Shown one piece after another: positions 9,381-18,999 of a DNA stretch of 64,000 nt. A program made the position numbers and the translations under genes. Position 1 is the first letter of the stretch. Each line of letters starts with the position of its first letter. The notes below the pieces were generated by a model. It saw only the letters and a program-made list of their open reading frames with translations, made no database searches and had not been told where the DNA came from. The stretch lies in assembly GCF_018128545.1 (NCBI RefSeq), contig NZ_JAGSND010000015.1, forward strand, positions 1 to 64,000, given 5' to 3'. The stretch comes from Sinanaerobacter chloroacetimidivorans (GTDB lineage: Bacteria > Bacillota > Clostridia > Peptostreptococcales > Anaerovoracaceae).

Positions 9381-11354
9381 ATGACATACCATGCATACCC
9401 GCATATGTTTTCATCATATACCATCAAAGGCTTAACGTTTAAAAATCGAGTATTTGCTTCACCGATAACCACGAATCGAATCGTGGATCATGGCTATCCT
9501 ACTCCGGAAGGCATCGATGCCTTCGAGACAAAGGCCAGAGGTGGATTCGCGCAAGTGACACTCACGGAGTCTTTTGTTGATAATGAATATGCAGCTCGTC
9601 ATGAGCATGGACTGAACGTTCATGAAAAGAATATGACAACCTATCATATGGAGAGCATTATGACTCTGACTGAGGGCATCAAGGCTCATGGTGCGGTTGC
9701 TTCTATTCAATTGAATCATATTGGTGCAATTAACCATCCGGACACGATTATTAACCATAATAATCCCATCGGTCCTTCTGCATTTGTGAGGGAGGATGGA
9801 ATTCAAGTAGATGAGATGACTGAGGAAATGATGGAGCATGTAGCTGATAATTATGCTGAAACGAGCTGGAACTGCAAGGCATTAGGCTTTAACATGGTAA
9901 TGCTCCACGGCGGTCATGGCTGGCTGCTTTCACAGTTTCTCTCTCCCCGTATGAACCACCGCACCGACGAATACGGCGGCAGCATGGAAAATCGTGCCCG
10001 TTTCCCCATTATGGTGTGTAAAAAGATCCGTGAGCTTTGCGGCGATGATTTCCTGATAGAGTACCGTGTTTCCGGTTCCGAGCGTATGGAGGGCGGAATG
10101 ACGCTGGATGACTGCATTGAGTTTTGCAGGATTATTCAGGACTATGTTGACATGATTCATGTCACCAGCGGCATCTATCATTCTCACGTAGAAACTAAAG
10201 CATTTTCCTCTATGTTTGACGAACATGGATGTAACTTGGACCTGGCGGCGGCGGTCAAAGCTGCGGTTCGGGTTCCGGTTGTAGCTGTAGGTGGTTTTAA
10301 TGATCCGCAGCAGGTTGAAGATGCCATTGCTTCCGGTAAATGTGATTTTGTTGCATTAGGCCGTCAGCAGTTTGCAGATCCTGAGTTTTGCAACAAGGCA
10401 CTGACCGGACGTGCGGATCAGATCGCTCCATGTCTGCGTTGCTCCTGCTTTAATCCTTTGGCCTCCAATCCAGGGGAGCGACCGATTCCTGAGCTGTGGC
10501 ACTGTGCTGTTAATCCGTGGGCATCACGCGAACTGCGTTGGAGACAGGCACCTCTTCCGAAAGGCAAGAGAAAGGTTGTTGTAGTCGGAGGCGGAGTTTC
10601 CGGCATGTATGCAGCATTGACTGCAGCCGAGCGGGGGCACGATGTGACTCTGTTTGAGAAAGAGGATAGGCTGGGCGGGCAGCTGTGGTTTACGGATGTG
10701 GATACCCATAAGGAATCGCTGAAGCGTTACCGGGATTCACTCATAGCACGCTGCGAGTACGTGGGTGTAAATATCATGCTGAATACCTGCGTAACTCCGG
10801 AACTGATGAAGACCATGAACCCGGATGCAGTGATCTGCGCGGTAGGAGCGAATCCATTCGCACCGCCTATTAAAGGTATAGAAAAGGCAACACATGCTGT
10901 GGAGATTTACAAGGATTTGTCCCGGCTGGGCAAGAAGGCAGTCCTCATAGGCGGCGGTGCTATAGGATGCGAAACCGGATTTTTCTTTGCAGAGCAGTGC
11001 GGCTCTCAAGTGCACATTTTAGAGATGAGAGATGATGTGTGCAAGGACTCCAACGATTCCCAGCGCCGTGCTTTGATTCCGAGAATGAAGAAAATCGGAA
11101 TGACTTGGGACTGCAGTGTATCGGTAACGGAAATTACCGACAAAGGTGTCATCTTTATAGATAAAGACGGCATTGAACAGTTTGCGGAAGCAGACAGCGT
11201 TATCTATGCCTGCGGCAGCCGTTCCAATGATGATGCTGTAAATTCTCTGAAAGGAATCATACCATGGTTTATCGTTACCGGTGATGCGCAGAAAGCACGT
11301 ACCGTAAAGCAGGCGACCTACGAAGGCTTCTGCGCTGCAATGGATATACTTTAA
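9381..11354 (+). CDS. FMN/FAD/Fe-S enoate reductase (2,4-dienoyl-CoA reductase / BaiCD-BaiH family)
   Basis: A 657-residue enzyme. Residues 1-345 are an old yellow enzyme-type FMN barrel (NRVFASPITTN near 22; the HGGHGWLLSQFLSPRMN motif near 177 with the DEYGGSMENR signature). Next is an iron-sulfur segment with cysteines at 351, 354, 356 and 375. The C-terminal half has FAD- and NAD-binding Rossmann motifs (VVVVGGGVSGMYAALTAAE near 393; AVLIGGGAIGCETG near 530). Family members reduce C=C bonds of enoates, dienoyl-CoAs or bile acid intermediates in anaerobes. An oddity is that the cluster reads C-x2-C-x-C instead of the common C-x2-C-x2/3-C. AAAGGA precedes the ATG. Confidence 0.87.
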   Translation: MTYHAYPHMFSSYTIKGLTFKNRVFASPITTNRIVDHGYPTPEGIDAFETKARGGFAQVTLTESFVDNEYAARHEHGLNVHEKNMTTYHMESIMTLTEGIKAHGAVASIQLNHIGAINHPDTIINHNNPIGPSAFVREDGIQVDEMTEEMMEHVADNYAETSWNCKALGFNMVMLHGGHGWLLSQFLSPRMNHRTDEYGGSMENRARFPIMVCKKIRELCGDDFLIEYRVSGSERMEGGMTLDDCIEFCRIIQDYVDMIHVTSGIYHSHVETKAFSSMFDEHGCNLDLAAAVKAAVRVPVVAVGGFNDPQQVEDAIASGKCDFVALGRQQFADPEFCNKALTGRADQIAPCLRCSCFNPLASNPGERPIPELWHCAVNPWASRELRWRQAPLPKGKRKVVVVGGGVSGMYAALTAAERGHDVTLFEKEDRLGGQLWFTDVDTHKESLKRYRDSLIARCEYVGVNIMLNTCVTPELMKTMNPDAVICAVGANPFAPPIKGIEKATHAVEIYKDLSRLGKKAVLIGGGAIGCETGFFFAEQCGSQVHILEMRDDVCKDSNDSQRRALIPRMKKIGMTWDCSVSVTEITDKGVIFIDKDGIEQFAEADSVIYACGSRSNDDAVNSLKGIIPWFIVTGDAQKARTVKQATYEGFCAAMDIL

Positions 11355-11539
11355 TAGAAAATAAAAAAGATGCCTTGTGATTTCCCTGTTTTACGAACGG
11401 CAAAGACCGGTGAAAAGAGTATATATTAAAAATTATTTGTAGAAACTTTTAACAAGAAGTTTACCATAAGTTGGTAGTATGTCCTAATGCCGAGTGATAT
11501 AATAAATGAAAGAAGATTTCATCATTTCGGAGGTGTGAT

Positions 11540-13789
11540 ATGAAGAAAGTTAAAAGATCAGTTGTTTCATGGGCGCTGGCCTTTCTCTTGGTATTTGGCC
11601 TGCTGCCTGGAGGTATTACCGCCGCCGCAGCCAACGGCGAGCCCGGTCCGGGCGATATCGTCATACTCTACACCAATGACGTACATTGCGCAGTGGATCA
11701 GGTAATGAGCGAGGGGGTCGTCACAAACATCGGATATGCCGGCGTGGCGGCCTATAAAAAGGAAATGGAGGAACGGGTAGGCAAGAGTTACGTCACTCTG
11801 GCAGATGCCGGGGATGCAGTGCAAGGGGATGCCATCGGTACGCTGTCACAGGGACAGTACCTTGTCAGCATCATGAATCAGGTGGGCTACGATATCTTTG
11901 TGCCCGGAAACCACGAGTTTGACTACGGCATGGATCGCATGCAGGAGTTGATGAAGAACTTTGACGCTAAGGTGATCTCCAGCAACTTCACCGATTTAAA
12001 TGCCAAAAAACTTGTTTATGAGCCTTATACCATCGTCACCTACGGACAGGGTGAAGACACAACGAAGATCGCCTACGTGGGCATAACCACACCGGAATCC
12101 TTTACCAAATCCACTCCAGCCTATTTCCAGGATAATAAAGGGAATTTTATCTATGGCTTCAAGGAGGGAGGCAACGGTCAGGAACTATATGATGCTGTTC
12201 AGAACGCTGTAGACGCAGCTGAAGCCCAGGGTGCGGATTATGTCATCGCCATCGGGCATTTGGGGATTGACTCCCAGTCCAGTCCTTGGCGCTCTACTGA
12301 CGTTATCGAAAATACCACGGGAATTGACGCCTTTATCGATGGGCATTCACACAGCACCATGGAGAGTCAGATCGTAGAAAACGCGGATGACGAAAGGGTT
12401 ATTCTGACTCAGACTGGTACCAAACTGGCCAGCCTAGGACAACTGGTGATAAAAGCCGACGGCAGTATCACTACCAAGCTGGTAACCGGTTATGACAAGC
12501 AGAATAGTGCAACTACAAACTTTATCAAGGACATCGAAAATGATTTTGAGGATGATTTAGCACAGAAGGTGGGCAAAACAGAAGTGGCCCTGATGGTGAA
12601 TGACCCGGCAACGGACAAACGTATGGTGCGGAACAGAGAAACCAATCTGGGTGATCTGTGCGCTGACGCCTATCGTTATGTTCTCGGCAACGGGAAAACC
12701 GGAACGCAGAGCGGTCCTGCGGACATTGCATTTGTGAACGGCGGCGGAGTGCGGGCCAGCATCGATGCCGGTGATATCACCTTTGGTGAAGTGATCACGG
12801 TGCATCCGTTTAATAACGTTGGCTGTGTTGTAGAAGCAACCGGACAGGAGATTCTGGATGCACTGGAAATGGCAGCGCGCGTGGCCCCGGATGAGAACGG
12901 AGGTTTTCTGCAGGTTTCCGGCCTGGCTTATACCATTGATACTTCTGTAACATCCACGGTAGTGGTTGACGACAAAAAGAATTTTGTCAAGGTTGGCGGT
13001 GAACGCCGTGTCAAAGACGTCAAGGTTGGAACCGAGGCGATTGATCCAAATAAAACCTACACACTGGCTTCTCATAACTACATGCTGCTGGACGGCGGAG
13101 ATGGAATCAACATGTTCCGCGACAACAAGATCGTGGTGCAGCCAGTTTTGCTGGACAATCAGATCCTTATCAGCTATATCCAGGATCATCTGAAAGGCAC
13201 GGTAGGTGAGGCATATTCCAATCCTTACGGACAAGGCCGCATTCAGGTCAAAGCGGATACTTCCTTCGCCGATGCAGTCAACCATTGGGCAGTCAAGTCC
13301 ATTGACTTTGTCACAGAGCGGGGACTCTTCTCCGGCACGTCGGCAAACAAGTTCTCTCCCAATGCGGCTATGACACGCGGCATGCTGGTTACCGTCCTGC
13401 ATCGCCTTGAGGGAACACCGCAGGGTGCAACACAGACCTTTGCTGATGTTCAGGCGGACAAATACTACGCAAGCGCAGTTTCCTGGGCTGCGGAGAACAA
13501 TATTGTTACAGGTATGGGCAACGGCTTCCTGCCGGAGAACAATATCAGCCGTGAGCAGCTTGCTGTGATCCTTTACCGTTATGCAGCTCCGGAACAGACC
13601 ACCGGAAGTCTGGACAACTACCCTGATAAAGCGGCCGTATCTGCCTGGGCGACCGATGCGATGCGTTGGGCGGTCAGCAGTGGGCTGATCTCAGGTGACA
13701 ACAAGGGAAATCTGAATCCTGTGGGAAGTGCAACACGTGCTGAGGTTGCAACCATGCTGGAGCGGTTTGTTACCAATACTGCAAACTAA
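11540..13789 (+). CDS. Secreted SLH-anchored 5'-nucleotidase / UDP-sugar hydrolase-like protein
   Basis: A 749-residue exported protein with a signal peptide (residues 1-31, cleavage around AAA-NG). The metallophosphatase domain shows YTNDVH (44-49), GNHEFDYG (from 123) and GHSHS near 270, followed by the 5'-nucleotidase C-terminal substrate domain (about 345-560, with NGGGVRASI). Three SLH repeats fill about 575-749 and should attach the protein to wall polymer. This is a UshA/YfkN-like enzyme releasing phosphate or nucleosides outside the cell. GGAGGTG lies 6 bases before the ATG. A TATAAT-like box is at 11498-11503, but the -35 is poorly spaced. Confidence 0.92.
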   Translation: MKKVKRSVVSWALAFLLVFGLLPGGITAAAANGEPGPGDIVILYTNDVHCAVDQVMSEGVVTNIGYAGVAAYKKEMEERVGKSYVTLADAGDAVQGDAIGTLSQGQYLVSIMNQVGYDIFVPGNHEFDYGMDRMQELMKNFDAKVISSNFTDLNAKKLVYEPYTIVTYGQGEDTTKIAYVGITTPESFTKSTPAYFQDNKGNFIYGFKEGGNGQELYDAVQNAVDAAEAQGADYVIAIGHLGIDSQSSPWRSTDVIENTTGIDAFIDGHSHSTMESQIVENADDERVILTQTGTKLASLGQLVIKADGSITTKLVTGYDKQNSATTNFIKDIENDFEDDLAQKVGKTEVALMVNDPATDKRMVRNRETNLGDLCADAYRYVLGNGKTGTQSGPADIAFVNGGGVRASIDAGDITFGEVITVHPFNNVGCVVEATGQEILDALEMAARVAPDENGGFLQVSGLAYTIDTSVTSTVVVDDKKNFVKVGGERRVKDVKVGTEAIDPNKTYTLASHNYMLLDGGDGINMFRDNKIVVQPVLLDNQILISYIQDHLKGTVGEAYSNPYGQGRIQVKADTSFADAVNHWAVKSIDFVTERGLFSGTSANKFSPNAAMTRGMLVTVLHRLEGTPQGATQTFADVQADKYYASAVSWAAENNIVTGMGNGFLPENNISREQLAVILYRYAAPEQTTGSLDNYPDKAAVSAWATDAMRWAVSSGLISGDNKGNLNPVGSATRAEVATMLERFVTNTAN

Positions 13790-13851
13790 AGGTCTGATTG
13801 CATAATTTTAAGAAGGCTGTTGATTCAAATGCTGTTTAAGAATTCAAATTC

Positions 13852-13887
13852 AAGGAGTTGTCTCTTTTTACTGAGACAGCTCCTTTT
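13852..13887 (+). terminator. Terminator after the SLH 5'-nucleotidase gene
   Basis: Stem AAGGAG..GTCTC / GAGAC..CTCCTT, broken by a small internal mismatch, followed by a short T4 run. Confidence 0.65.
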
Positions 13888-14017
13888 GGTGAAAAGATAC
13901 CATTCGCGATGGGAAAAAGTTGAATAGGAAACGCTGGGCAGCAGATATGTAAAATAGAGTAGGTAAGAAATAACTGTGTAAATCTTCTGAATTTAGTGCT
14001 GGTTTCATTTATTGCTA

Positions 14018-14617
14018 TCAATTCAGCCCCTTGTAATGCGATTTGAAAAATTCTTTCAAGGAATTGACTAACAGTGATAATATGATATAATTTGTGATCT
14101 GATCCTGCACTGTTATCAAATTTTGATAGGTTTCACAAAACAGCTTTCTGGTTTCAACGTCATCTGATCCCAGCAATATTTTTTTCTTCAACTCAAACTT
14201 TACTCTGTTTAGATCGCAGATCTCATCTTTCGTCATACCGTTTTCAATTTCCAGTTGCATCATCATCGTATTTCTTGTTTTGCTAAGAGTCTCTTCACCA
14301 TATTCTACACAAAATTCACAAAACTTGATAAGCTCGTTCTTATTTGCAAAACCGGAAATCCAATGATTAATTCCTGATTTGTGAGCATAGTTTACGATCA
14401 AAGAGTCAAACTCATTCTGAATAAAACTAGATGCAAGAATGGATAGAGATTCACACCCCTCGACAATAAATTTCGGTTCCAAATTACAATCATTCATATT
14501 TGCCATAATCCTGTTGGCTTCCATAACGATCATATCCGGCGAAACAATACTTCTGCTGCAAACCGCAAGAAGTTCCTCTATGTTATGATCTAAAGTTTTC
14601 TGATCATGCATATTCAT
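14018..14617 (-). CDS. Hypothetical protein, 199 residues
   Basis: Not recognised. The protein is soluble, acidic to neutral and predicted mainly helical, with no signal peptide or membrane segment. It has six cysteines spread through the sequence (around residues 20, 39, 54, 105, 108, 143) without a clear metal motif. The gene looks real: AAGGGGG precedes the ATG, a good reverse-strand promoter lies just upstream, and no forward frame competes. It is monocistronic, lying between the SLH 5'-nucleotidase gene, which converges on it, and the reverse-strand transglutaminase gene, which has its own terminator before it. Confidence 0.7.
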   Translation of the reverse strand: MNMHDQKTLDHNIEELLAVCSRSIVSPDMIVMEANRIMANMNDCNLEPKFIVEGCESLSILASSFIQNEFDSLIVNYAHKSGINHWISGFANKNELIKFCEFCVEYGEETLSKTRNTMMMQLEIENGMTKDEICDLNRVKFELKKKILLGSDDVETRKLFCETYQNLITVQDQITNYIILSLLVNSLKEFFKSHYKGLN

Positions 14618-14645
14618 GAATCCCCCTTATCCCCTTTATGAGTCC

Positions 14646-14673
14646 AGTATAGCATAGCGATGTATGCCGTCAA
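14646..14673 (-). promoter_or_regulatory. Promoter for the reverse-strand hypothetical gene
   Basis: Read on the minus strand: TTGACG (14673-14668), 16-base spacer, TATACT (14651-14646), ending about 30 bases before the start codon. Confidence 0.65.
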
Positions 14674-14823
14674 TTTAGAAGCTTTCCAAGAAAAAAGCGA
14701 AAATACGACATTCTTCATAAAGGGGTTGTCAGAGGGAAAATGATGTGATTTGGAAATGATAGTAAGTAAGAAAATTCTGTGTAACTCTCACTGCCAGACT
14801 AAAATGACCTTATCCTCATGCTC

Positions 14824-14856
14824 AAAAAGAAATCAGGAGAGTGTTACTCTCCTGAT
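14824..14856 (-). terminator. Terminator for the reverse-strand transglutaminase gene
   Basis: Perfect stem ATCAGGAGAGT / ACTCTCCTGAT with a tiny loop; on the minus strand it is followed by TTTCTTTTT. It separates the transglutaminase and hypothetical transcripts. The 280 bases 14618-14899 hold only this and the promoter above. Confidence 0.8.
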
Positions 14857-14899
14857 AAAAGCATATTGCAATTATACGATTAGTGTTGAAAAATATGGG

Positions 14900-16099
14900 T
14901 TACCACTCCGCCTGAACCACGTCATACTTATGATTGGACGAAAAATCCGAGTTATCAAAATAATTGTATCCGGAGTTTCCGAACGTCGTATCCACATTGA
15001 TCCATCTTTCTTCATCAGGGTCATAGATTTGATTCCAGACATGTTCTCCCCATTCCACGCCGCTGTAGCCCAGGCCTGAGACCAGTCTGACGTTAACGCC
15101 AACTGCACGGCACATGGAAACATATAGACAGGAGTAGTCAAAGCACACGCCCGTTCTTTCCTCAAAGGTTACGATCGAACCGGAATTGACACGGGAAGGA
15201 TTTTCGAGAATGATTTCTGCCTTCGCTTGATCGTATTGAATATTTTTGCTGACCCAATCGTAGAGCAGGCGGGCCTTTTTTTTGTTATTTTCTTCCGTTC
15301 CAACGATCTGTTTGGCAGTATTGTCAATATCGGAATTCGATTTGATCGCTTCGTCGATGGTCATACCGTTAAAATATTTGATCGCGGGCAGCTTCCAGTA
15401 ATTTGGATCACTGCTGCTTTCGGTATTAGCGGGAGTAAAATCCTCAGCAGCTCTTCTAAAAGCATTACTGACCATTACGGGTATATTCTTTACTGAGTCT
15501 GCACTTAAAACCGGATGCAATATATTTCTCTGAATTGCTTGATACGCTTTAGACTCATTGATATAGTCAGTGGCGGAAGGATTGTTGATGAAGCTTGTAT
15601 AAAAATTTAGCAGCAAAGAAAAGATAAGCACCATCCAAAGAGACTTCGGAAGCTGCCATAATCCGCCGAAGATCCGTTTTACCTTCGGATTCATCGAATC
15701 CAATGCCGAGGAAATCATGTCCGCTAAAGGCGAAATCACATGTCTGATCAAAGGGATTGCCAGAAGTCCCAGAGCAAAGAAGATAATGGACATAAAAAGA
15801 AACATAGCAATCATGTAGGCTACAATGTCATGATTATATTGAGCAATCAAATCCCGGGCAGTCGGAATAATCTTATACAAAACGGCTAAAAAACCGTTCT
15901 CTGTACCGGAAAAAAGTAATCTGACAAGGGTAACCGCCAGAAAAATCCCTAAAATAAATTTTAGGCTGCTCCAAACCGACAGCAGCGAATGCTGCACCCT
16001 GTTTCTTGAGACCGGCTGAAAAAGGCCTGTCAGCAGAGGCATTAAAAAGATACAAATCATTATAACAGTTATCATATTTATAGTACTGAACAATTTCAT
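14900..16099 (-). CDS. Membrane protein with C-terminal transglutaminase-like domain
   Basis: A 399-residue protein. I chose the ATG at 16099 because GGAGAAG sits 5 bases before it; an in-frame ATG 36 bases earlier lacks such a site. Membrane segments lie near residues 8-28, 43-62, 85-125 and 150-170, after which the chain is probably extracellular. The transglutaminase fold is in the last 130 residues: the catalytic Cys in RTGVCFDYSCLYVSM, then GEHVWNQIYD for His and WINVDTTFG for Asp. Bacterial members are cysteine proteases or cross-linking enzymes acting at the envelope. An extended -10 (TGATATAAT) lies on the minus strand around 16169-16177. Confidence 0.85.
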   Translation of the reverse strand: MKLFSTINMITVIMICIFLMPLLTGLFQPVSRNRVQHSLLSVWSSLKFILGIFLAVTLVRLLFSGTENGFLAVLYKIIPTARDLIAQYNHDIVAYMIAMFLFMSIIFFALGLLAIPLIRHVISPLADMISSALDSMNPKVKRIFGGLWQLPKSLWMVLIFSLLLNFYTSFINNPSATDYINESKAYQAIQRNILHPVLSADSVKNIPVMVSNAFRRAAEDFTPANTESSSDPNYWKLPAIKYFNGMTIDEAIKSNSDIDNTAKQIVGTEENNKKKARLLYDWVSKNIQYDQAKAEIILENPSRVNSGSIVTFEERTGVCFDYSCLYVSMCRAVGVNVRLVSGLGYSGVEWGEHVWNQIYDPDEERWINVDTTFGNSGYNYFDNSDFSSNHKYDVVQAEW

Positions 16100-16319
16100 A
16101 GCTTCTCCGTTTTCTATATCGTTACAATGGATCATTTATCCTAAGATGCAAACGTTTCTCTTAAATAAATTATATCATAAAGTTTTGAAACAGCCAGCCT
16201 GCATAATTTACCATAAAACAGGGGCATCCTTTTAATATATTATTCTGCTGATTCCCGCTGTCTTAATCAAAACTTTAACCTGTCGTTAAAATAAAATTCA
16301 TAAAATCATGCTTGATTTA

Positions 16320-16363
16320 TGTTATAATAGTTCCACTAGTGATATCCAGAATTAGTAGTGGAA
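16320..16363 (+). promoter_or_regulatory. Extended -10 promoter and inverted repeat upstream of XpaC/TelA genes
   Basis: TGTTATAAT (16320-16328) is an extended -10 box without a good -35. Just downstream lies a perfect 8-bp inverted repeat, TTCCACTA (16331-16338) and TAGTGGAA (16356-16363), placed at the likely transcription start, so it may be an operator or leader hairpin. The 346-base intergenic region 16100-16445 also contains the divergent transglutaminase promoter. Confidence 0.5.
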
Positions 16364-16445
16364 GGAACTATTTCATCATAAATTTCATTATAACAACGCC
16401 GCCAAATAAGGAAGCGTTTTTAAAAACTGGGCGTGGGGGGATACC

Positions 16446-17678
16446 ATGAAAAACGACAATTTTATAGATTTTGGAGAAGAAATCAGCAGAACGGTCAGAA
16501 AAGTGCTGAACGGTCAGGAAATGTACGACCTGAGACATATGATCAACCATACGATGCGGAACGTTCCGGGAATGGGCGGAGGCCCGTTCTACGAAGGACC
16601 TTTTAAAGGTGACAAATTTCCGCGTTTGTCAAAAGAAGAGAAGAATGAGGACGGAAACTTCGGAAGCCACGGAAATTATGGGAACTCCGGAAGCTATGGA
16701 AGCTACGGGTCCTGTGGCTCACAGCACGGCAAATCCCGAGGCAAGAGTCCCAAGGGAGCAAGCTTCGTTCCAAGTACATTGTTTCTGGTTTTCGGTTCCA
16801 TTAGTGCCGTTGCCAGTGGGCTAACCTTACTGGCGTGGACTGTACTGGAAGTCACCATCGGAAATCTTCCCGGCGCGGAAGCGATCGAGGCTGTATTTGG
16901 GGGCCTATTCCTTGTATCTCTGGCTTTGATCATGATCGGATCACAATTGAGAAAACGTGCCAAGCGATTGCGGCTTTATCTGAAAGTGCTGAATGGACGT
17001 ACCTTTTGTACGATCAAGGAGCTTTCCGCAGCCAGCGGCAAGGGTACGAAATTTATCATCAAGGATCTTCGGAAAATGATTCATGCCGGACTGTTCTCGG
17101 AAGGATATATGGATGAGCAGGAAACCTGCCTGATGACGGATTACAAGACCTATACACAATATCTTGAGACGGTAAAATACGCTAAGGAGCAGCAGGAGAT
17201 CGAAAAAAGAGAAAAAGAAAAATGGGCAAATCGCCAGGGCGGAGCTGAACTGAAGGAAACCATTGACGAGGGAAACAATTATATCAGAACGATCAAGGCG
17301 GCCAATGATGCATTGCCGGAAGCGGAAATTTCGGAAAAACTGGATCAGCTGGAGCTGGTTACCACGAAGATCTTCAATTATGTTGAGCAGCATCCGGAAA
17401 AACTGCCGGAAATCCGTAAATTCATGTGCTATTACATGCCGATTACCCTGAAGCTGGTCAATGCGTATCAGAAGTTTGAACAACACGGTACCAAGTCAGA
17501 GGAGATTGAGGCCACAAAGCTGGAGATCAAGGGGACCCTTGACACCATCAATAAAGCATACCTGAATTTATTGAATAAATTGATGCAGGCGGATATTTTG
17601 GATGTTTCATCTGATATTTCCGCATTGGAGACGATACTGGCCCAGGAAGGGCTGACCGAGGAAGATTTTAAGGCATAG
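16446..17678 (+). CDS. XpaC-like (5-bromo-4-chloroindolyl phosphate hydrolysis family) protein
   Basis: A 410-residue protein. The N-terminal 110 residues are hydrophilic and end in a Gly/Ser/Tyr-rich stretch (about 72-100, with repeated GSYGS/GNYGN). Two membrane helices (about 117-138 and 145-168) follow, and then a helical domain of about 220 residues with charged coiled-coil segments, matching the XpaC family. XpaC was named for an indicator-substrate phenotype and its biochemistry is unknown. Its regular partner TelA is encoded 82 bases downstream, as in Bacillus, where xpaC adjoins a telA homologue. The two probably form one operon linked to envelope stress or toxic anion resistance. 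A run of G precedes the ATG. Confidence 0.8.
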   Translation: MKNDNFIDFGEEISRTVRKVLNGQEMYDLRHMINHTMRNVPGMGGGPFYEGPFKGDKFPRLSKEEKNEDGNFGSHGNYGNSGSYGSYGSCGSQHGKSRGKSPKGASFVPSTLFLVFGSISAVASGLTLLAWTVLEVTIGNLPGAEAIEAVFGGLFLVSLALIMIGSQLRKRAKRLRLYLKVLNGRTFCTIKELSAASGKGTKFIIKDLRKMIHAGLFSEGYMDEQETCLMTDYKTYTQYLETVKYAKEQQEIEKREKEKWANRQGGAELKETIDEGNNYIRTIKAANDALPEAEISEKLDQLELVTTKIFNYVEQHPEKLPEIRKFMCYYMPITLKLVNAYQKFEQHGTKSEEIEATKLEIKGTLDTINKAYLNLLNKLMQADILDVSSDISALETILAQEGLTEEDFKA

Positions 17679-17760
17679 ATCAACCAATAAACCACCATTT
17701 ATCAGCAGAGAACAGTTTACGGTGCTAAACTGAATCAGCCCTGCAAAGGAGGAAATAAAA

Positions 17761-18918
17761 ATGAGTGAAGAGATGAAAGAAACCGCAGAGCAGACTCCGA
17801 CCCTGACTTTTGATCCCTTTGAAGAGGAAGTCATGATGGCGGCGTCCGCTGCAGCTTCCGGTTCCGCAGAGCCGCAGGCACCTGTTGTTCAGGAAATCCC
17901 GCTGACTCCGGAAGAACAGAGAATGGTAGACGAGTTTGCATCGAAGATCGAACTCAGCAACACCAATCTCATCATACAGTATGGCTCCGGAGCGCAGAAA
18001 AAAATAGCGGAATTTTCCGAGTCGGCATTGAACAATGTACGGACAAAGGATCTGGGAGAAGTAGGAAACCTGCTTTCCAACGTGGTCACCGAGCTGAAAA
18101 GCTTTGATGCAGAGGAGGACGAGAAGGGGTTTCTTGGGATTTTCAAGCGTACATCCAGGAAACTATCTAACATGAAAACAAAATACGATAAAGCGGAAAC
18201 GAATGTAAATAAGATCTGCAGCATTCTGGAAAATCACCAGATTCAGCTTTTGAAGGATGTAGCTATGCTGGATAAGATGTACGATATGAACAAAGTCTAT
18301 TTTAAAGAGCTATCCATGTATATTTTGGCAGGAAAGAAAAAGCTGAATGAGGTAAGGACTGCAGAACTGCCAAAGCTGACTGAAAAGGCACAGGCCAGCG
18401 GTCTGCCGGAGGACGCCCAGGCGGCCAACGATCTCTCTGCCATGTGCAGCCGCTTTGAGAAAAAGATTTATGATCTGGAGCTGACCCGGATGATTTCCAT
18501 TCAGATGGCGCCGCAGATCCGTCTCGTACAGAACAACGACACCCTGATGTCAGATAAGATCCAGTCTACGCTGGTCAATACCATTCCGCTCTGGAAGAGT
18601 CAGATGGTCCTCGCTTTGGGAATCGCTAATTCCCAGCAGGCAGCCCAGTCTCAGCGGAAGGTGACGGACATGACCAACGAACTTCTGCGAAAAAATGCAG
18701 CCACCCTGAAAATGGCCACCATCGATACTGCGAAGGAATCAGAGCGTGGTATCGTCGATATCGAGACTCTGGTAAGCACGAACCAGAGCCTGATTTCCAC
18801 ATTGGAGGAGGTCACGAAAATTCAGGAGGAAGGACGCCTGAAACGAGCCCAGGCGGAAAAAGAACTGAGCCGTATCGAAGGCGAACTGAAACAGAAGCTG
18901 CTGGAGATCCGGAAATAG
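17761..18918 (+). CDS. TelA-family toxic anion resistance protein
   Basis: A 385-residue soluble helical protein with no membrane segment. The body from about residue 50 fits the TelA family: the region G-F-L-G-I-F-K-R near 122, the L-K-D-V-A-M-L-D-K-M-Y segment near 162 and the P-L-W-K-S-Q-M near 279. TelA was described with tellurite resistance, but many homologues act in cell-envelope stress. A perfect AAAGGAGG lies 8 bases before the ATG. It is in the same operon as the XpaC-like gene and is followed by a strong terminator. The first 40 residues are acidic and low in complexity. Confidence 0.88.
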   Translation: MSEEMKETAEQTPTLTFDPFEEEVMMAASAAASGSAEPQAPVVQEIPLTPEEQRMVDEFASKIELSNTNLIIQYGSGAQKKIAEFSESALNNVRTKDLGEVGNLLSNVVTELKSFDAEEDEKGFLGIFKRTSRKLSNMKTKYDKAETNVNKICSILENHQIQLLKDVAMLDKMYDMNKVYFKELSMYILAGKKKLNEVRTAELPKLTEKAQASGLPEDAQAANDLSAMCSRFEKKIYDLELTRMISIQMAPQIRLVQNNDTLMSDKIQSTLVNTIPLWKSQMVLALGIANSQQAAQSQRKVTDMTNELLRKNAATLKMATIDTAKESERGIVDIETLVSTNQSLISTLEEVTKIQEEGRLKRAQAEKELSRIEGELKQKLLEIRK

Positions 18919-18946
18919 CGGAATCAATGCTCTATGATAAGAATGC

Positions 18947-18987
18947 AACAATAGCCTTCTTTTGTTTCGAAGGCTATTGTTTTTTGT
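18947..18987 (+). terminator. Terminator after TelA gene
   Basis: Perfect 12-bp stem AACAATAGCCTTC / GAAGGCTATTGTT with a 9-base loop, then TTTTTTGTT. It lies between the converging TelA and DUF554 genes. Confidence 0.9.
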
Positions 18988-18999
18988 TATGAAAAATCT

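Noticed and set aside
12557..13402. Reverse open frame of 281 codons across the SLH 5'-nucleotidase
   Set aside because: Long, but fully antisense to a gene with clear domains; no family features or ribosome binding site.
14750..15079. Forward open frame of 109 codons opposite the transglutaminase gene
   Set aside because: It overlaps the transglutaminase catalytic region and its terminator on the other strand; no ribosome binding site.
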